DNA of 64,000 bases from Nocardioides sp. QY071. Lineage in GTDB: Bacteria; Actinomycetota; Actinomycetes; Propionibacteriales; Nocardioidaceae. Below the pieces are notes generated by a model. It was not told the origin of the DNA. It did no database searches and saw only the letters and a program-made list of their open reading frames with translations. This document shows, one piece after another, positions 1 to 7,487 of this stretch. Positions within the stretch are counted from its first letter, which is position 1, and every line of letters starts with the position of its first letter. The DNA lies in assembly GCF_029961765.1 (NCBI RefSeq), contig NZ_CP124682.1:46681-110680 (forward strand). Direction: 5' to 3'. A program made the translations under genes and the position numbers.

Positions 1-314
1 TAGTTCCCCCGAGCCTAGAGGAAGCATCAGCCCTTCTCGTCCCGTTGGAAGGGGACGCCGTAACCACCCGCTCATCGGCAGATCCGGTAACTCCAGTTGA
101 GGAACCGCCTATGAACCGGACCTCAGCTTGCCGGCGGCGATCCCAGAAGCCAGAGCGATCTCGATCGCCGATGAAGGATGGGCTCGCGGAGCGAGCCCAT
201 CCCTTCTGGGAGGGCTCGCTTCTGTGACGTGGCGCCACAGGGGACAAGCGTGCCGCTCGGACGAACCCTAATGTCTACCCCTTAGGTAGATCTTGACATT
301 GACAGCGACTTGTC
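1..314. other. Non-coding left edge with an 11-bp hairpin
   Basis: No convincing gene is seen; the only open frame of note (45-227) has no homologous look. The stretch holds a perfect hairpin, GATGGGCTCGC (177-187) with a GGA loop and its complement (191-201), followed by a short pyrimidine run, so a terminator is possible. It also holds GCAGATCCGGTAA at 78-90, which recurs at 6140-6152. Confidence 0.5.
78..90 (+). repeat. 13-bp direct repeat, left copy
   Basis: GCAGATCCGGTAA is found here and again at 6140-6152, just upstream of the first recombinase gene. Together with the 23-bp repeat nearby it suggests that both flanks of the 0.3-6.3 kb segment share sequence. Its role is unknown; it may be part of a recombination site. 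Confidence 0.4.
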
Positions 315-337
315 AAAGTTCGCTGCATCTCGACAAC
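315..337 (+). repeat. 23-bp direct repeat, left copy (candidate att site)
   Basis: The 23 bases match 6262-6284 exactly; the core is TTCGCTGCATCTCGACAA. The two copies bracket the segment carrying IS110, the SMR operon and the tandem tyrosine recombinases. Tyrosine recombinases act on short cores flanked by inverted arms, so a recombination site is a reasonable inference. Confidence 0.45.
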
Positions 338-357
338 GGCTGTCGAGATGCAGCGAA
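319..357. repeat. 17-bp perfect inverted repeat with 5-nt spacer
   Basis: TTCGCTGCATCTCGACA (319-335) is followed by ACGGC and then by its exact reverse complement (341-357). The left arm lies inside the 23-bp direct repeat. At the right copy (6267 onward) the second arm is present only in degenerate form. The geometry suits a tyrosine-recombinase core site or a dyad operator. Confidence 0.6.
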
Positions 358-484
358 GACGGATGAGTTCAACGCTGGCGATGTTGACGAGACCGATGCC
401 ATTAGAGGCCTTCGTCAAAGTGCGCGGACCGCGGCTACTAGGAGACTTTCCGCAGGATCGGTGTCTGGCCAGACTCTGATCTAG

Positions 485-664
485 GTGATCGGCGGGACGC
501 TCTCATTCGCGGCTGCCCACCCGCTCTTGGGTGTGGCTCTCATCTGGAATGCGACCCGTCGTTCACCGTGACGAGGCGTGGCTCAAGAGGGGTCTGCCCA
601 GCTCGTAGTAGCACTGCCCACCTCGCCGTCCGAGTGGATGCCAGAGCACAGATGAGGTGAGTAG
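485..664 (+). ncRNA. Candidate IS110 bridge-RNA region
   Basis: This 180-nt non-coding stretch lies directly upstream of the IS110 transposase, where IS110-group elements are known to encode a structured bridge RNA. A stem is visible at 515-537: CACCC and GGGTG enclose the loop GCTCTT, with an outer GCC/GGC pairing beyond a bulge. Guide loops were not assigned and element ends were not resolved, so this is inference from position plus one stem. Confidence 0.25.
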
Positions 665-1865
665 ATGAGCAAGACGAAGGGCGTGATCATCGGGGTCGAC
701 CCCCACAAGATGTCGGTGACGATCGAGGTCGTCGACACCCACGAACGGCTCCTCGGCAGCGGACGGTTTGAGACCACCAACGCCGGGTACGCCGCGATGC
801 AGCGGTACGTGAAGCAGTGGCCCGACCGACTCTGGGCCGTCGAGGGAGCCAACGGCGCCGGTCGTCCACTGGCCCAACGACTCGTCGCCGCCGGCGAGCA
901 GGTCGTCGACGTGCCAGCCAAGCTCGCCGCACGCGTGCGGCTCTTCGACACCGGCCACAACCGCAAGACCGACGCCCTGGACGCCCACTCCATCGCGGTC
1001 GTCGCGGTCCGCACCGAGGGCCTGCGGGTGCTGGTCGAGGACGGTGAGCTCGAAGCCTTGCGGATGCTCACCGACCGCCGCGACGAGCTCGCTCGCCCAC
1101 CAACGAGTCCAGACCGTCAACCGGCTACAACGACTCCTCAGCGAACTACTGCCTGGCCAGCGCAAACGCGACCTGTCCGCCGCCCAGGCCAAGGCGATGC
1201 ACGTCACCGTGCGACCCCGTGACATCGCCGGCAAGACCCGCCGCCGGATGGCCGCCGAAGAGATAGCCGACCTGGTCGCAGTCGACGCCAAGCTCAAGAA
1301 GATCAAGGCCGAGCTGAAGGCCGCGGTCACCGCCCGCGGGTCGCACCTGATGGACATCTACGGCATCGGACCGGCAGGCGCGGCCCGCGTGCTGGCCGAC
1401 GTCGGCGACGTAGCCCGGTTCGCCGACCGCAACCGGTTCGCGTCCTGGACCGGCACCGCGCCACTGGACGCCTCCTCAGGCGAGCAAGCCCGCCACCGGC
1501 TATCGCGGGCCGGGAATCGGCGGATGAACCACGTCCTGCACGTCGCCGCGATCGTGCAGATCCGCCACGACACCAAAGGCCGCGCCTACTACCGCCGCAA
1601 GCTCGCCGCCGGCAAGACACCGATGGAAGCACTGCGCTGCCTCAAACGGCGCCTGTCCGACGTCGTCTACCGCCAGCTCATCGCCGACGCTCAACAGCAG
1701 GATGGAGCGGATCCGGGAGGGCACTGCGGAGCGGCTCTTCAATCCAGCGCGGTCGACTCGCACCCGCTCATCGACACTTCGGATCAGCCACTTCCCGGAC
1801 CCGCGAACCCGACGCTACGCCCAGAGAGCGACCCCGTGAAGAACCTCGTTCCAAGCACCCGTTGA
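665..1865 (+). pseudogene. IS110-family transposase, frameshifted
   Basis: The N-terminal DEDD (RuvC-like) domain reads from 665 with GVDPHK, WAVEGANG and KTDALDAHSIA, the expected acidic residues. Near 1090-1098 the homology leaves this frame after RRDELA and resumes at HQRVQTVNRL in another frame. It continues through the C-terminal IS116/IS110/IS902 domain (GIGPAGAARVLADVGD, GNRRMNHVLH) to 1865. Two lost bases or one extra base explain the switch. IS110 elements are not known to need a programmed frameshift, so I read it as an inactivated copy. Terminal repeats are absent in this family and the exact ends could not be placed. Confidence 0.85.
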
Positions 1866-1896
1866 CACAGAGGGGTGCCAGATCCGGGTGTTCCGA

Positions 1897-2289
1897 TCAG
1901 TCGCCTGCTCTCGCGACTGCTTCGACAGTCGGCGCATCGCCGGAACGACTCGGCATCACGAACATCCACCAGCCCTGATCGGTGCATTCGACTGTGTGCC
2001 TGGCGGCCTGAAACTCAACCGTGACCATGGCTCGCGGAGTTGCCCGCCCCCATGCAACTGCCATGGAACCCGTCGCGAACGCCCCCGTGTCGTCACAGTT
2101 GCTACTGGCCACCTCGACCCAGCGCCCGTCCGCTGCCTGCTCGTACTGATCGAGGTCAACATCGGCACCGTCGCCGTTCGTGTCAACGAGAGCCGCAGCG
2201 ACGCCATCGCGAGCAGACGTCGCCAGCACCACCGCGTAGCGAGGGTCCCAACCACCCAGACGCAGGGCCGACTCGTGATCGAAGTCCAT
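1897..2289 (-). CDS. Hypothetical protein, about 130 aa
   Basis: The frame starts MDFDHESALRLGGWDPRY and ends VEAVARAGD. Its composition (acidic, Trp-rich C-terminus with DQGWWMFVMPS) looks like real protein rather than antisense noise. I took the internal ATG at 2289 over an upstream start at 2325 because the upstream residues look unconstrained; no clear ribosome site is visible at either. No family was recognised. It sits alone between the IS110 copy and the SMR operon and is on the same strand as that operon. An open frame on the other strand over the same bases is less protein-like. Confidence 0.45.
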   Translation of the reverse strand: MDFDHESALRLGGWDPRYAVVLATSARDGVAAALVDTNGDGADVDLDQYEQAADGRWVEVASSNCDDTGAFATGSMAVAWGRATPRAMVTVEFQAARHTVECTDQGWWMFVMPSRSGDAPTVEAVARAGD

Positions 2290-2386
2290 GACGGGGAGTC
2301 TCGCCGAGACCCGCTGACAACGCACGGTTCGCGGCAGATCCGGACGTTGCCTAAAGCGCCGCGGACGGTAGTCGGGTAAGGCGGTC

Positions 2387-2707
2387 CTAGTGGGTGGCGC
2401 CCAGTTCGACCATGAGCACGCCGCCGATGATGAGGGCGATGCCGCCGAGCATGATCGGGGTGAGGGGTTCCTTGAACAGGATCTTGGATGCGACTGCGGT
2501 GAGGGCGACGCCGGAGGCTGCCCAGATGCCGTAGGCGACGCCGAGGCCGAGGCCTTCGTTGAGGGTGAGGGTGAGGAAGCCGAAGGCGAAGAGGTAGCCG
2601 ACGGCGACGGCGCCGTAGTAGGCGCGTTGCCCAGTGGCGGCCATGCGCAGAGAGATGGCCCCGAAGACCTCGAAGACGATGGCTCCGATGAGGAACAGCC
2701 ACTGCAT
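2387..2707 (-). CDS. Paired SMR efflux protein, second subunit
   Basis: This 106-residue protein has four hydrophobic helices and the small multidrug resistance signature: MQWLFLIGAIVFEVFG with the conserved membrane glutamate at residue 13, then GVAYGIWAASGVALTAV in helix 3. SMR proteins are proton-coupled exporters of cationic compounds and work as antiparallel dimers. The start overlaps the stop of the preceding SMR gene (TGATG), so the two are translated together and probably form a heterodimer, as in paired SMR systems such as EbrAB or YkkCD. Substrate is unknown; quaternary ammonium compounds or guanidinium are family possibilities. Confidence 0.9.
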   Translation of the reverse strand: MQWLFLIGAIVFEVFGAISLRMAATGQRAYYGAVAVGYLFAFGFLTLTLNEGLGLGVAYGIWAASGVALTAVASKILFKEPLTPIMLGGIALIIGGVLMVELGATH

Positions 2708-3060
2708 CAGATGGACTCCTTCGTGTGAGCGTTCTTGTGCGCGGCTTGGGAGCCGAGTTCGACGGTGAGGACGCCCGCGATGATGAGGGCGATGCCCAGG
2801 CCCATGAGGGCGGTGAGCGCTTCGTCGAAGATGAGGGCGGACATGACGGCGGTGAGGGCGACGCCGAGCGCACCCCAGATGCCGTAGGCGACGCCGAGGG
2901 CCATGCCTTGCTTCAAGACCAGGGCGAGGAGCGTGAATGAGGCGAGGTATCCGACGGCGACGACGGCGTAGAGCGCGGGGTGGTTGAGGGCGCCCTTGAG
3001 GGACAGGGAGCCGGTGACTTCGCTGCAGATGGCTGCGGCCAGGAGGAGCCACTTGGTCAT
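2707..3060 (-). CDS. Paired SMR efflux protein, first subunit
   Basis: The 117-residue protein has four membrane helices, the conserved glutamate at residue 14 (ICSEVTGS) and the helix-3 motif GVAYGIWGALGVALTAV. Compared with its partner it has a longer, charged C-terminal tail (AAHKNAHTKESI). The start overlaps the tetR-family stop by four bases (ATGA) and its stop overlaps the next SMR start, giving a three-gene coupled operon. Regulation is presumably by the upstream TetR protein, which would release the promoter when it binds the exported compound. Confidence 0.9.
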   Translation of the reverse strand: MTKWLLLAAAICSEVTGSLSLKGALNHPALYAVVAVGYLASFTLLALVLKQGMALGVAYGIWGALGVALTAVMSALIFDEALTALMGLGIALIIAGVLTVELGSQAAHKNAHTKESI

Positions 3061-3623
3061 GAGTTCTCCTTGAGGAGTTGGTGGGCGAGTGCTTGGACTG
3101 CGTCGCGGTCTTGGTCGGTCAGTGGGATGCCGTTGCTGGCGGCGTTGAGCCAGATGCCGTCGGCGATGAGCCGCACGGCGTGGAACCGGGCGCGTTCGTG
3201 GGCAGGGAGGGTCTCAGCGATGTCGACCCATGCGCCCATGCGTTCGTTCCAGCGTTCGCTCAGTGGCTCGCGCAGGCTGGGGTCGGTGAACATGACGAGG
3301 TCTCCGAGGTCGAAGTGCCCGTCGCACACCCAGTCGAGGTAGGCACCGAGCCGTGCAGCGGTCGTCCTTGCTGTGGTGTCACTAGTCGGAAGCCGGGTGG
3401 TGAGTTCATGCTCGTACTGGTCCATCAGATGGTCGATGACCGCTGTCATCAACGCCTGCTTGGTCCGGAAGTGGTACATCAGCCCCGCCTTGGTAACCCC
3501 GGCGGCGCGGGCGGCGGAGTCCAGCGAGACCGATGCGCCGGTGCGCGCCAGCGTCAGGGTGCTGGCGACCATCTCGTCGCGCATGGAGGGCCGGTGCGCT
3601 GGAGCCGGGGCGGATGACATCAC
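3057..3623 (-). CDS. TetR-family repressor of the SMR operon
   Basis: The 188-residue protein has an N-terminal TetR helix-turn-helix (SLDSAARAAGVTKAGLMYHFRTKQALM, given here by its ends at residues 33-60) followed by a helical ligand domain. It is the first gene of an operon with two SMR transporters, the usual arrangement for a drug-responsive local repressor. The start is GTG at 3623 or ATG three bases later; the best promoter places transcription at about 3623, so the mRNA is probably leaderless. A dyad between the -35 and -10 boxes is its likely operator. Confidence 0.85.
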   Translation of the reverse strand: MMSSAPAPAHRPSMRDEMVASTLTLARTGASVSLDSAARAAGVTKAGLMYHFRTKQALMTAVIDHLMDQYEHELTTRLPTSDTTARTTAARLGAYLDWVCDGHFDLGDLVMFTDPSLREPLSERWNERMGAWVDIAETLPAHERARFHAVRLIADGIWLNAASNGIPLTDQDRDAVQALAHQLLKENS

Positions 3624-3629
3624 TTCGTT

Positions 3630-3659
3630 ACTATACCTACCGGTTGGCTAACTAACCAA
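3630..3659 (-). promoter_or_regulatory. Promoter and candidate operator of tetR-SMR operon
   Basis: On the minus strand a -35 box TTGGTT (3654-3659) and a -10 box TATAGT (3630-3635) are 18 bp apart. Between them lies the near-palindrome CCAACCGGTAGG (10 of 12 symmetric), well placed for repression. The predicted start of transcription coincides with the first codon. The -35 box lies inside the last codons of the preceding 30-aa frame, so operon readthrough from the recombinases is also possible. Confidence 0.6.
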
Positions 3660-3740
3660 AGCGGCGGCACGGCTCTTCGAGAGGGGCCGCATCACACGCT
3701 CATCGGCATTATGCACGTGATCCGTGGGGTGCTCGGTCAT
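3648..3740 (-). CDS. Small 30-aa frame coupled to the recombinases
   Basis: MTEHPTDHVHNADERVMRPL... starts four bases before the end of the upstream recombinase gene (ATGA), so translational coupling is likely. It is too short for family assignment. In Tn554 a small third gene follows two recombinase genes, and recombinase-in-trio elements also carry three; this frame could be a vestige of such a third gene or a chance frame. It ends where the SMR promoter begins. Confidence 0.35.
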   Translation of the reverse strand: MTEHPTDHVHNADERVMRPLSKSRAAALVS

Positions 3741-5026
3741 GATGCTTCGCCTTCCGTGAGGCCGTCGAGGAGTCGTCCGAAGAGGTCGGCGCGGTGCTGT
3801 TGGCCCTTGGTTTCGGCGTCGTCGTGCTGGGCTTGCAGGGTGGGCCGGAACTCGATGCTGGTCTGGAAGAAGCTGCAGTTCTCGCAGATCGCCTCGTAGG
3901 CGCACTCGAGCTCTTCAGGTCTGGTGCAGTGACCGTTGCCGAGCAGCCGGTGGTGCTCGCGTCGCAGCCGGGCCATCTTCGGTCCGATGGCGTCGGCGGG
4001 CAGCGGGTCGGCGTGGGCGTAGAGCGCATCGACCTGGTCGGTGACGGCGAAGTACTCATCGGCCACGGTGCGGGCGGCGATCTTGGCGTAGCGCAGGGTC
4101 ATGTCCATGCTGCGGTGCCCGAGCATCGCCGCAATCGCCTCCAAGGACATGCCGCGGTTGATCGCCTGGGTGGCCAGGGTGTGCCGGAGCTGGTGGGGGT
4201 GGATGTGTCCGAGCCCGGCCGCGGCGGCGACGTTGTTCAAGATCCGGGTGACCGAGTGCCGGTCGGCACCCCGGCCGTTCTCCCTGGGCAGCAGCAACGG
4301 ATGATCGGCCCGCACGTACCGAGTGCGGTAGTCGGCGATCAGCTGCACCAGGTGCGGGTGCAGGGGCAGGTAGCGGTCCTCACGCAGCTTGCCGACCGGG
4401 ACGTGCAGCCACGGTGCGGCGCCGATCTGCACCACGGCGTCGGCAGGCAAGGCGGTGAACTCACCGACCCGCAGCCCGGTGCGCAGCAGCACCTCAACGG
4501 TGACCCGGACCAGCAGTCGCGGCTGGGCTTGCGCCGCTCGGAGCAGTTTCGCCGCGGCGGCGTCATCGAGCGCCTTGGGCAGCGGGTGGTCCTGGCGGGG
4601 CAGGTCGCCAGGGAACATCGGCACCCGTGGCGGCGCTTCGTCCCAGCCCCACTCGTCGATCCGCACGAAGAACATCCGCAGCGTGCCGAGCCGGTGCGCC
4701 AGGGTCGCGGTGGTGACCCGGGTCTTGTTCTGGCCGGGTCGTTTCGCCAGCCAGGGCTTGTAGTCCTCGACATGGCGGCGGGTCACCTGAGCGATGCTGG
4801 TTACCGGCGGTGCGTCCTCGACGAGGAAGCCGGCGAAGGAGCGCAGCGCGATGTCGGCGTTGGTCACGCTGCCCGGCCGCAGTACGCAGCCGATCTGGGT
4901 CAGGTAGCGGCGCATCGTGTCCACGATCTGCGGCACCGCGGGCTCGAGCTGTTCCCAGGACGGCAGGGTGCCCATCCCGTTGCGACCCCGCACACCTGCC
5001 GAACTCGGCGCAGCTGCCGGGCTCAC
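3737..5026 (-). CDS. Tyrosine recombinase, second of a tandem pair
   Basis: This 429-residue protein carries a SAM-like N-terminal DNA-binding domain and a full catalytic domain: R186 (RTGLRVGEF), K213, H278 and R281 (HPHQLRHT), H304 (MLGHRSM) and nucleophile Y313 (TLRYAK). Past the catalytic domain is a cysteine cluster (HCTRPEELECAYEAICENC), an extension also seen in Tn554-type recombinases. It starts with GTG overlapping the stop of the upstream recombinase, so both are made together. It probably acts with that partner on a site near 6262-6284. All catalytic residues are present, so it may be active. Confidence 0.9.
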   Translation of the reverse strand: MSPAAAPSSAGVRGRNGMGTLPSWEQLEPAVPQIVDTMRRYLTQIGCVLRPGSVTNADIALRSFAGFLVEDAPPVTSIAQVTRRHVEDYKPWLAKRPGQNKTRVTTATLAHRLGTLRMFFVRIDEWGWDEAPPRVPMFPGDLPRQDHPLPKALDDAAAAKLLRAAQAQPRLLVRVTVEVLLRTGLRVGEFTALPADAVVQIGAAPWLHVPVGKLREDRYLPLHPHLVQLIADYRTRYVRADHPLLLPRENGRGADRHSVTRILNNVAAAAGLGHIHPHQLRHTLATQAINRGMSLEAIAAMLGHRSMDMTLRYAKIAARTVADEYFAVTDQVDALYAHADPLPADAIGPKMARLRREHHRLLGNGHCTRPEELECAYEAICENCSFFQTSIEFRPTLQAQHDDAETKGQQHRADLFGRLLDGLTEGEAS

Positions 5027-6063
5027 CGGACGGTCCCGGGGTAGAGCTGGGCGTCGAGGACCTCCGCGGCCTTTCGGTACTGGTTGGCCAGCCAGTCGTC
5101 GGCCAGGTGCAGGTAGATCCGGGTGGTCTCGATTGACGCATGCCCTGCTTGGGCCTGGACGGCTTCGAGGGCCATACCCGCTTCGCGGAGCCGGGTCAGG
5201 CAGGTGTGCCGCAGCTCGTGGCAGGTCGCGTGCGTCAGCCCGGCGCGACGGCGGGCACCGGTGAGCATCTCGTCCAGCCCGCGCACCGACAGCGGCTTGC
5301 CGCGGTTCGGCCCCTTCAACGCCATGAACACCCGGTCGGTGTCCGCGTCGGCGGGGCGTTCAGTGTCGAGATAGGCGACGACCTCGGTGAAGAACCGCGA
5401 AGAGACCGGCACCAGGCGTTGGTGGCCGCCCTTCCCCTCAGCGATGAACACCCGGCGCTCGGCGACCCGCAGGTCCTCCAGACGCAGGCCCAGGACCTCG
5501 CTGCGGCGCAGCCCACCGAGCACCATCGCGGCCACCATCGCCCGGTCCCGGTGCGTCCTCAGTGCGGCGGTGAGCTGGTCGACCTCGGCCGGGGTGAGGA
5601 TGCGCGGCAGCCGGCGGGTGCGTCGGGTCAACGGCACACCCTGACCTGGCCGGGACCGCTCCCGCCGGGTCGGCAGACCCCGGGGCACCGGGTTCGCGGT
5701 GACCTCCCCGCGCGCCTGCAGGTAGGCGAAGAACCCCGAGATGATCGACAACCGCCGCGCCACCGTGCTCGTCGCAACTGCATGGCTGTCCTCGGCCACC
5801 GGCTGCAGTGTCGAACCCCGGCTGGTGCCATTGCGTTGGGCGGTGATGAACCCCAGCACGTCCGCCGGCATCACCTCGTCCGGTGGCTTGGTCACGATCC
5901 CGAAGAACACCTTCAGGTCATACGCAGCCGCCAGCACCGTGTTCGGCCGGCACCGCCCCTCGAGGAACTCCAGGTAGTCGTCGACCAGCGGCATTCCGAG
6001 CCGCAGCACCGGCTCCCCGGACGGCCCTCGAGAACGGATCAGGCACGGGTCGGACAGGGACAT
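5023..6063 (-). CDS. Tyrosine recombinase, first of a tandem pair
   Basis: The protein has about 346 residues with an N-terminal core-binding domain and the catalytic set R (GGLRRSEV), K (GKGGHQR), HELRH, GH (QAGHASIE) and Y (TRIYLHL). I chose the ATG at 6063, which has GGAGG seven bases upstream, over a start at 6099. The gene overlaps the next recombinase by four bases. Tandem recombinases of this kind catalyse integration and excision of Tn554-like or recombinase-in-trio elements. The 5' flank (6064-6300) holds two repeats shared with the far left of the window. Confidence 0.9.
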   Translation of the reverse strand: MSLSDPCLIRSRGPSGEPVLRLGMPLVDDYLEFLEGRCRPNTVLAAAYDLKVFFGIVTKPPDEVMPADVLGFITAQRNGTSRGSTLQPVAEDSHAVATSTVARRLSIISGFFAYLQARGEVTANPVPRGLPTRRERSRPGQGVPLTRRTRRLPRILTPAEVDQLTAALRTHRDRAMVAAMVLGGLRRSEVLGLRLEDLRVAERRVFIAEGKGGHQRLVPVSSRFFTEVVAYLDTERPADADTDRVFMALKGPNRGKPLSVRGLDEMLTGARRRAGLTHATCHELRHTCLTRLREAGMALEAVQAQAGHASIETTRIYLHLADDWLANQYRKAAEVLDAQLYPGTVR

Positions 6064-6139
6064 CTCGAGGCCTCCAGCTCCGTCGACAGGCAGCCACAAC
6101 GGCTCGTCGAAATGTCCTGGAAGATCACGTGCATAACAA

Positions 6140-6152
6140 GCAGATCCGGTAA
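6140..6152 (+). repeat. 13-bp direct repeat, right copy
   Basis: GCAGATCCGGTAA here matches 78-90 exactly. It lies 77 bp upstream of the first recombinase start. Confidence 0.4.
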
Positions 6153-6261
6153 ACGGCGCCGTCCTCCTAGAGGGCCTCCCCCGGCTCAGTCTCGGCAGCG
6201 TTCATCGTCACGACCAATGTCGAGTGACGCAGTGTTGAAAAGATCATCAAGCCTGTTTGGA

Positions 6262-6284
6262 AAAGTTCGCTGCATCTCGACAAC
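6262..6284 (+). repeat. 23-bp direct repeat, right copy (candidate att site)
   Basis: All 23 bases match 315-337. The following bases (GTCGGGGATGCGCAA) are a decayed version of the second inverted arm that is perfect at 341-357. Its position about 200 bp upstream of a recombinase gene fits an attachment site. Confidence 0.45.
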
Positions 6285-6329
6285 AGTCGGGGATGCGCAA
6301 GGGGTTGGCCAGAAACTTCTTCAACTTTC

Positions 6330-6421
6330 GGGGGGACGCCTTCTGACCTGCGCAAACGCGCGTCCCCCCTCAGCGTCCCCCCTCGAAATCAGGGGTCTGG
6401 GGGGACGGATGCGGGGACGCC
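6330..6421. repeat. Cluster of five G-run repeats (GGGGGGACG type)
   Basis: GGGGGGACG variants occur at about 6330-6340, 6359-6370 (minus), 6372-6383 (minus), 6398-6410 and 6411-6421 (shortened). A 17-bp version, GGGGGGACGCTGAGGGG, spans 6366-6382 on the minus strand and recurs exactly at 42912-42928 beside the relaxase gene. The region could bind a plasmid protein or fold into a G-quadruplex; neither is shown. Confidence 0.6.
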
Positions 6422-6472
6422 CGCTCGCGACCTTTCTGCCGTGCACAGCCACGGACGAAAGGAGCGAGTGCG

Positions 6473-7426
6473 ATGAGTGTGGGCGACCAGCTCGGCCTCG
6501 ACGACAACAGCGAACTGCTCGACCAGGCCCGCCAGAAGTGGCCGGCCTGGGTGGCCACCGATCCGCGCCTCGGCGTGGTCGACAACTTCGACGACCTGCG
6601 CTCCTGGCTGCCGACGGTGGACCACGAGGAATCCGACCAGGTCCTCCTGGCGCTGGCCATGCTGGCTGCCCCCGACGGGGGTGACGACGTCGCGGCCGCG
6701 GCCGCGCTCGCCAAGTGCCTGCTGCCCGGCGCCTGCCGGCTCGCGGGCTGGCTGAGCACCCTCCCGCCGCGCGAGGTCTTCCGCGACAGCCAGCCGGTCA
6801 TGGCGGGCACCTGGTCGGCGGTCGAGCGGGTCGACGAGCTCGTGGCCTCGCAGCTGTGGATCGAGGTCCGCACGTTCAAGTGGCGCCGGCTCCGGAAGGT
6901 CGCGGCCAACATCTTGATCAACACCCGCGTCGGCGTGCTCCGCGAGGTCGGCGACTTCTTCTACGTCTCCCGGGCCGACCGCACCTGGGCGAACACGACT
7001 CTCGTCGAGTCCTTCTCGGCCGGCGACCTGACGAGCGCCGATGCAGGTGCCGGCTACTCAGCCGAGATGCCGACTGAGCGGGTCACAGGCGCGCTGTTCC
7101 ACCGCCCCGAGATCCTCGCCGACGCCGGACCCGAGCAGGAGGAGCCCACGGGCACCGAGGAGCTCCTGGAGCTGCTCGCGTGGGCGTGCGACCACCAGGT
7201 CATCAGCCCCGCCGACCGGTACCTGCTGCTGTGCCTGGTCGAGGAGGCCGACCGGGTCGAGACCCGGCGTCTGGCGCGCGGCTACGGCGGCCTGCTCAGC
7301 AACGAGGTCTCCAGCCGGGTCGCGCCCCGCATCGGGGTCTCGGAGGCAACCGTCCGACGCCACGGCTCGCGCACTGTGCGCGCCCTCGCCGCGGCCGCCC
7401 CCAGGAAGTTCGGCCATGACGAATAA
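6473..7426 (+). CDS. Sigma-like / HTH regulator heading the T4SS cluster
   Basis: The protein has 317 residues. Its C-terminus (about 275-310, ending SRVAPRIGVSEATVRRHGSR and RALAAA) has the shape of a sigma region-4 helix-turn-helix. The middle stretch LWIEVRTFKWRRLRKVAANI resembles basic helices of actinobacterial sigma-like proteins; no clean region 2 could be confirmed. The start has AAAGGAG nine bases upstream. It is the first gene of the transfer cluster and the next gene begins with a bipartite promoter-like motif found seven times in the window. I infer that it may regulate that motif. It could equally be an unrelated DNA-binding protein. Confidence 0.5.
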   Translation: MSVGDQLGLDDNSELLDQARQKWPAWVATDPRLGVVDNFDDLRSWLPTVDHEESDQVLLALAMLAAPDGGDDVAAAAALAKCLLPGACRLAGWLSTLPPREVFRDSQPVMAGTWSAVERVDELVASQLWIEVRTFKWRRLRKVAANILINTRVGVLREVGDFFYVSRADRTWANTTLVESFSAGDLTSADAGAGYSAEMPTERVTGALFHRPEILADAGPEQEEPTGTEELLELLAWACDHQVISPADRYLLLCLVEEADRVETRRLARGYGGLLSNEVSSRVAPRIGVSEATVRRHGSRTVRALAAAAPRKFGHDE

Positions 7427-7435
7427 GCCCGGAAG

Positions 7436-7470
7436 TGATCGCTCGAACCGCCCCGCAACACATAGGCGAC
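7436..7470 (+). promoter_or_regulatory. Bipartite motif copy 1 (T4SS operon)
   Basis: TGATCGC (7436-7442), 20 nt, TAGGCGAC (7463-7470; one mismatch to the TAGGTGAC consensus). It lies 17 nt before the preferred ATG at 7488 and so supports that start and a fresh transcript for the secretion operon. Confidence 0.7.
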
Positions 7471-7487
7471 TGGAGGTGGTGAAGCCC

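Larger units (their letters stand above)
6064..6472. other. Intergenic control region with repeats
   Basis: No gene is seen in these 409 bases. The left part holds the second copies of the 13-bp (6140-6152) and 23-bp (6262-6284) repeats. The right part (6330-6421) holds five G-run repeats. A good ribosome site (AAAGGAG) for the next gene lies at 6458-6464. No match to the TGATCGC-N20-TAGGTGAC motif is present here. Confidence 0.6.

Noticed and set aside
41..484. Two short open frames at 45-227 and 293-484
   Set aside because: No ribosome sites and no protein-like pattern; the second overlaps the perfect inverted repeat.
1085..1100. Programmed frameshift in the IS110 transposase
   Set aside because: IS110 transposases are normally made from one frame and no slippery heptamer is obvious; a simple indel is more likely.
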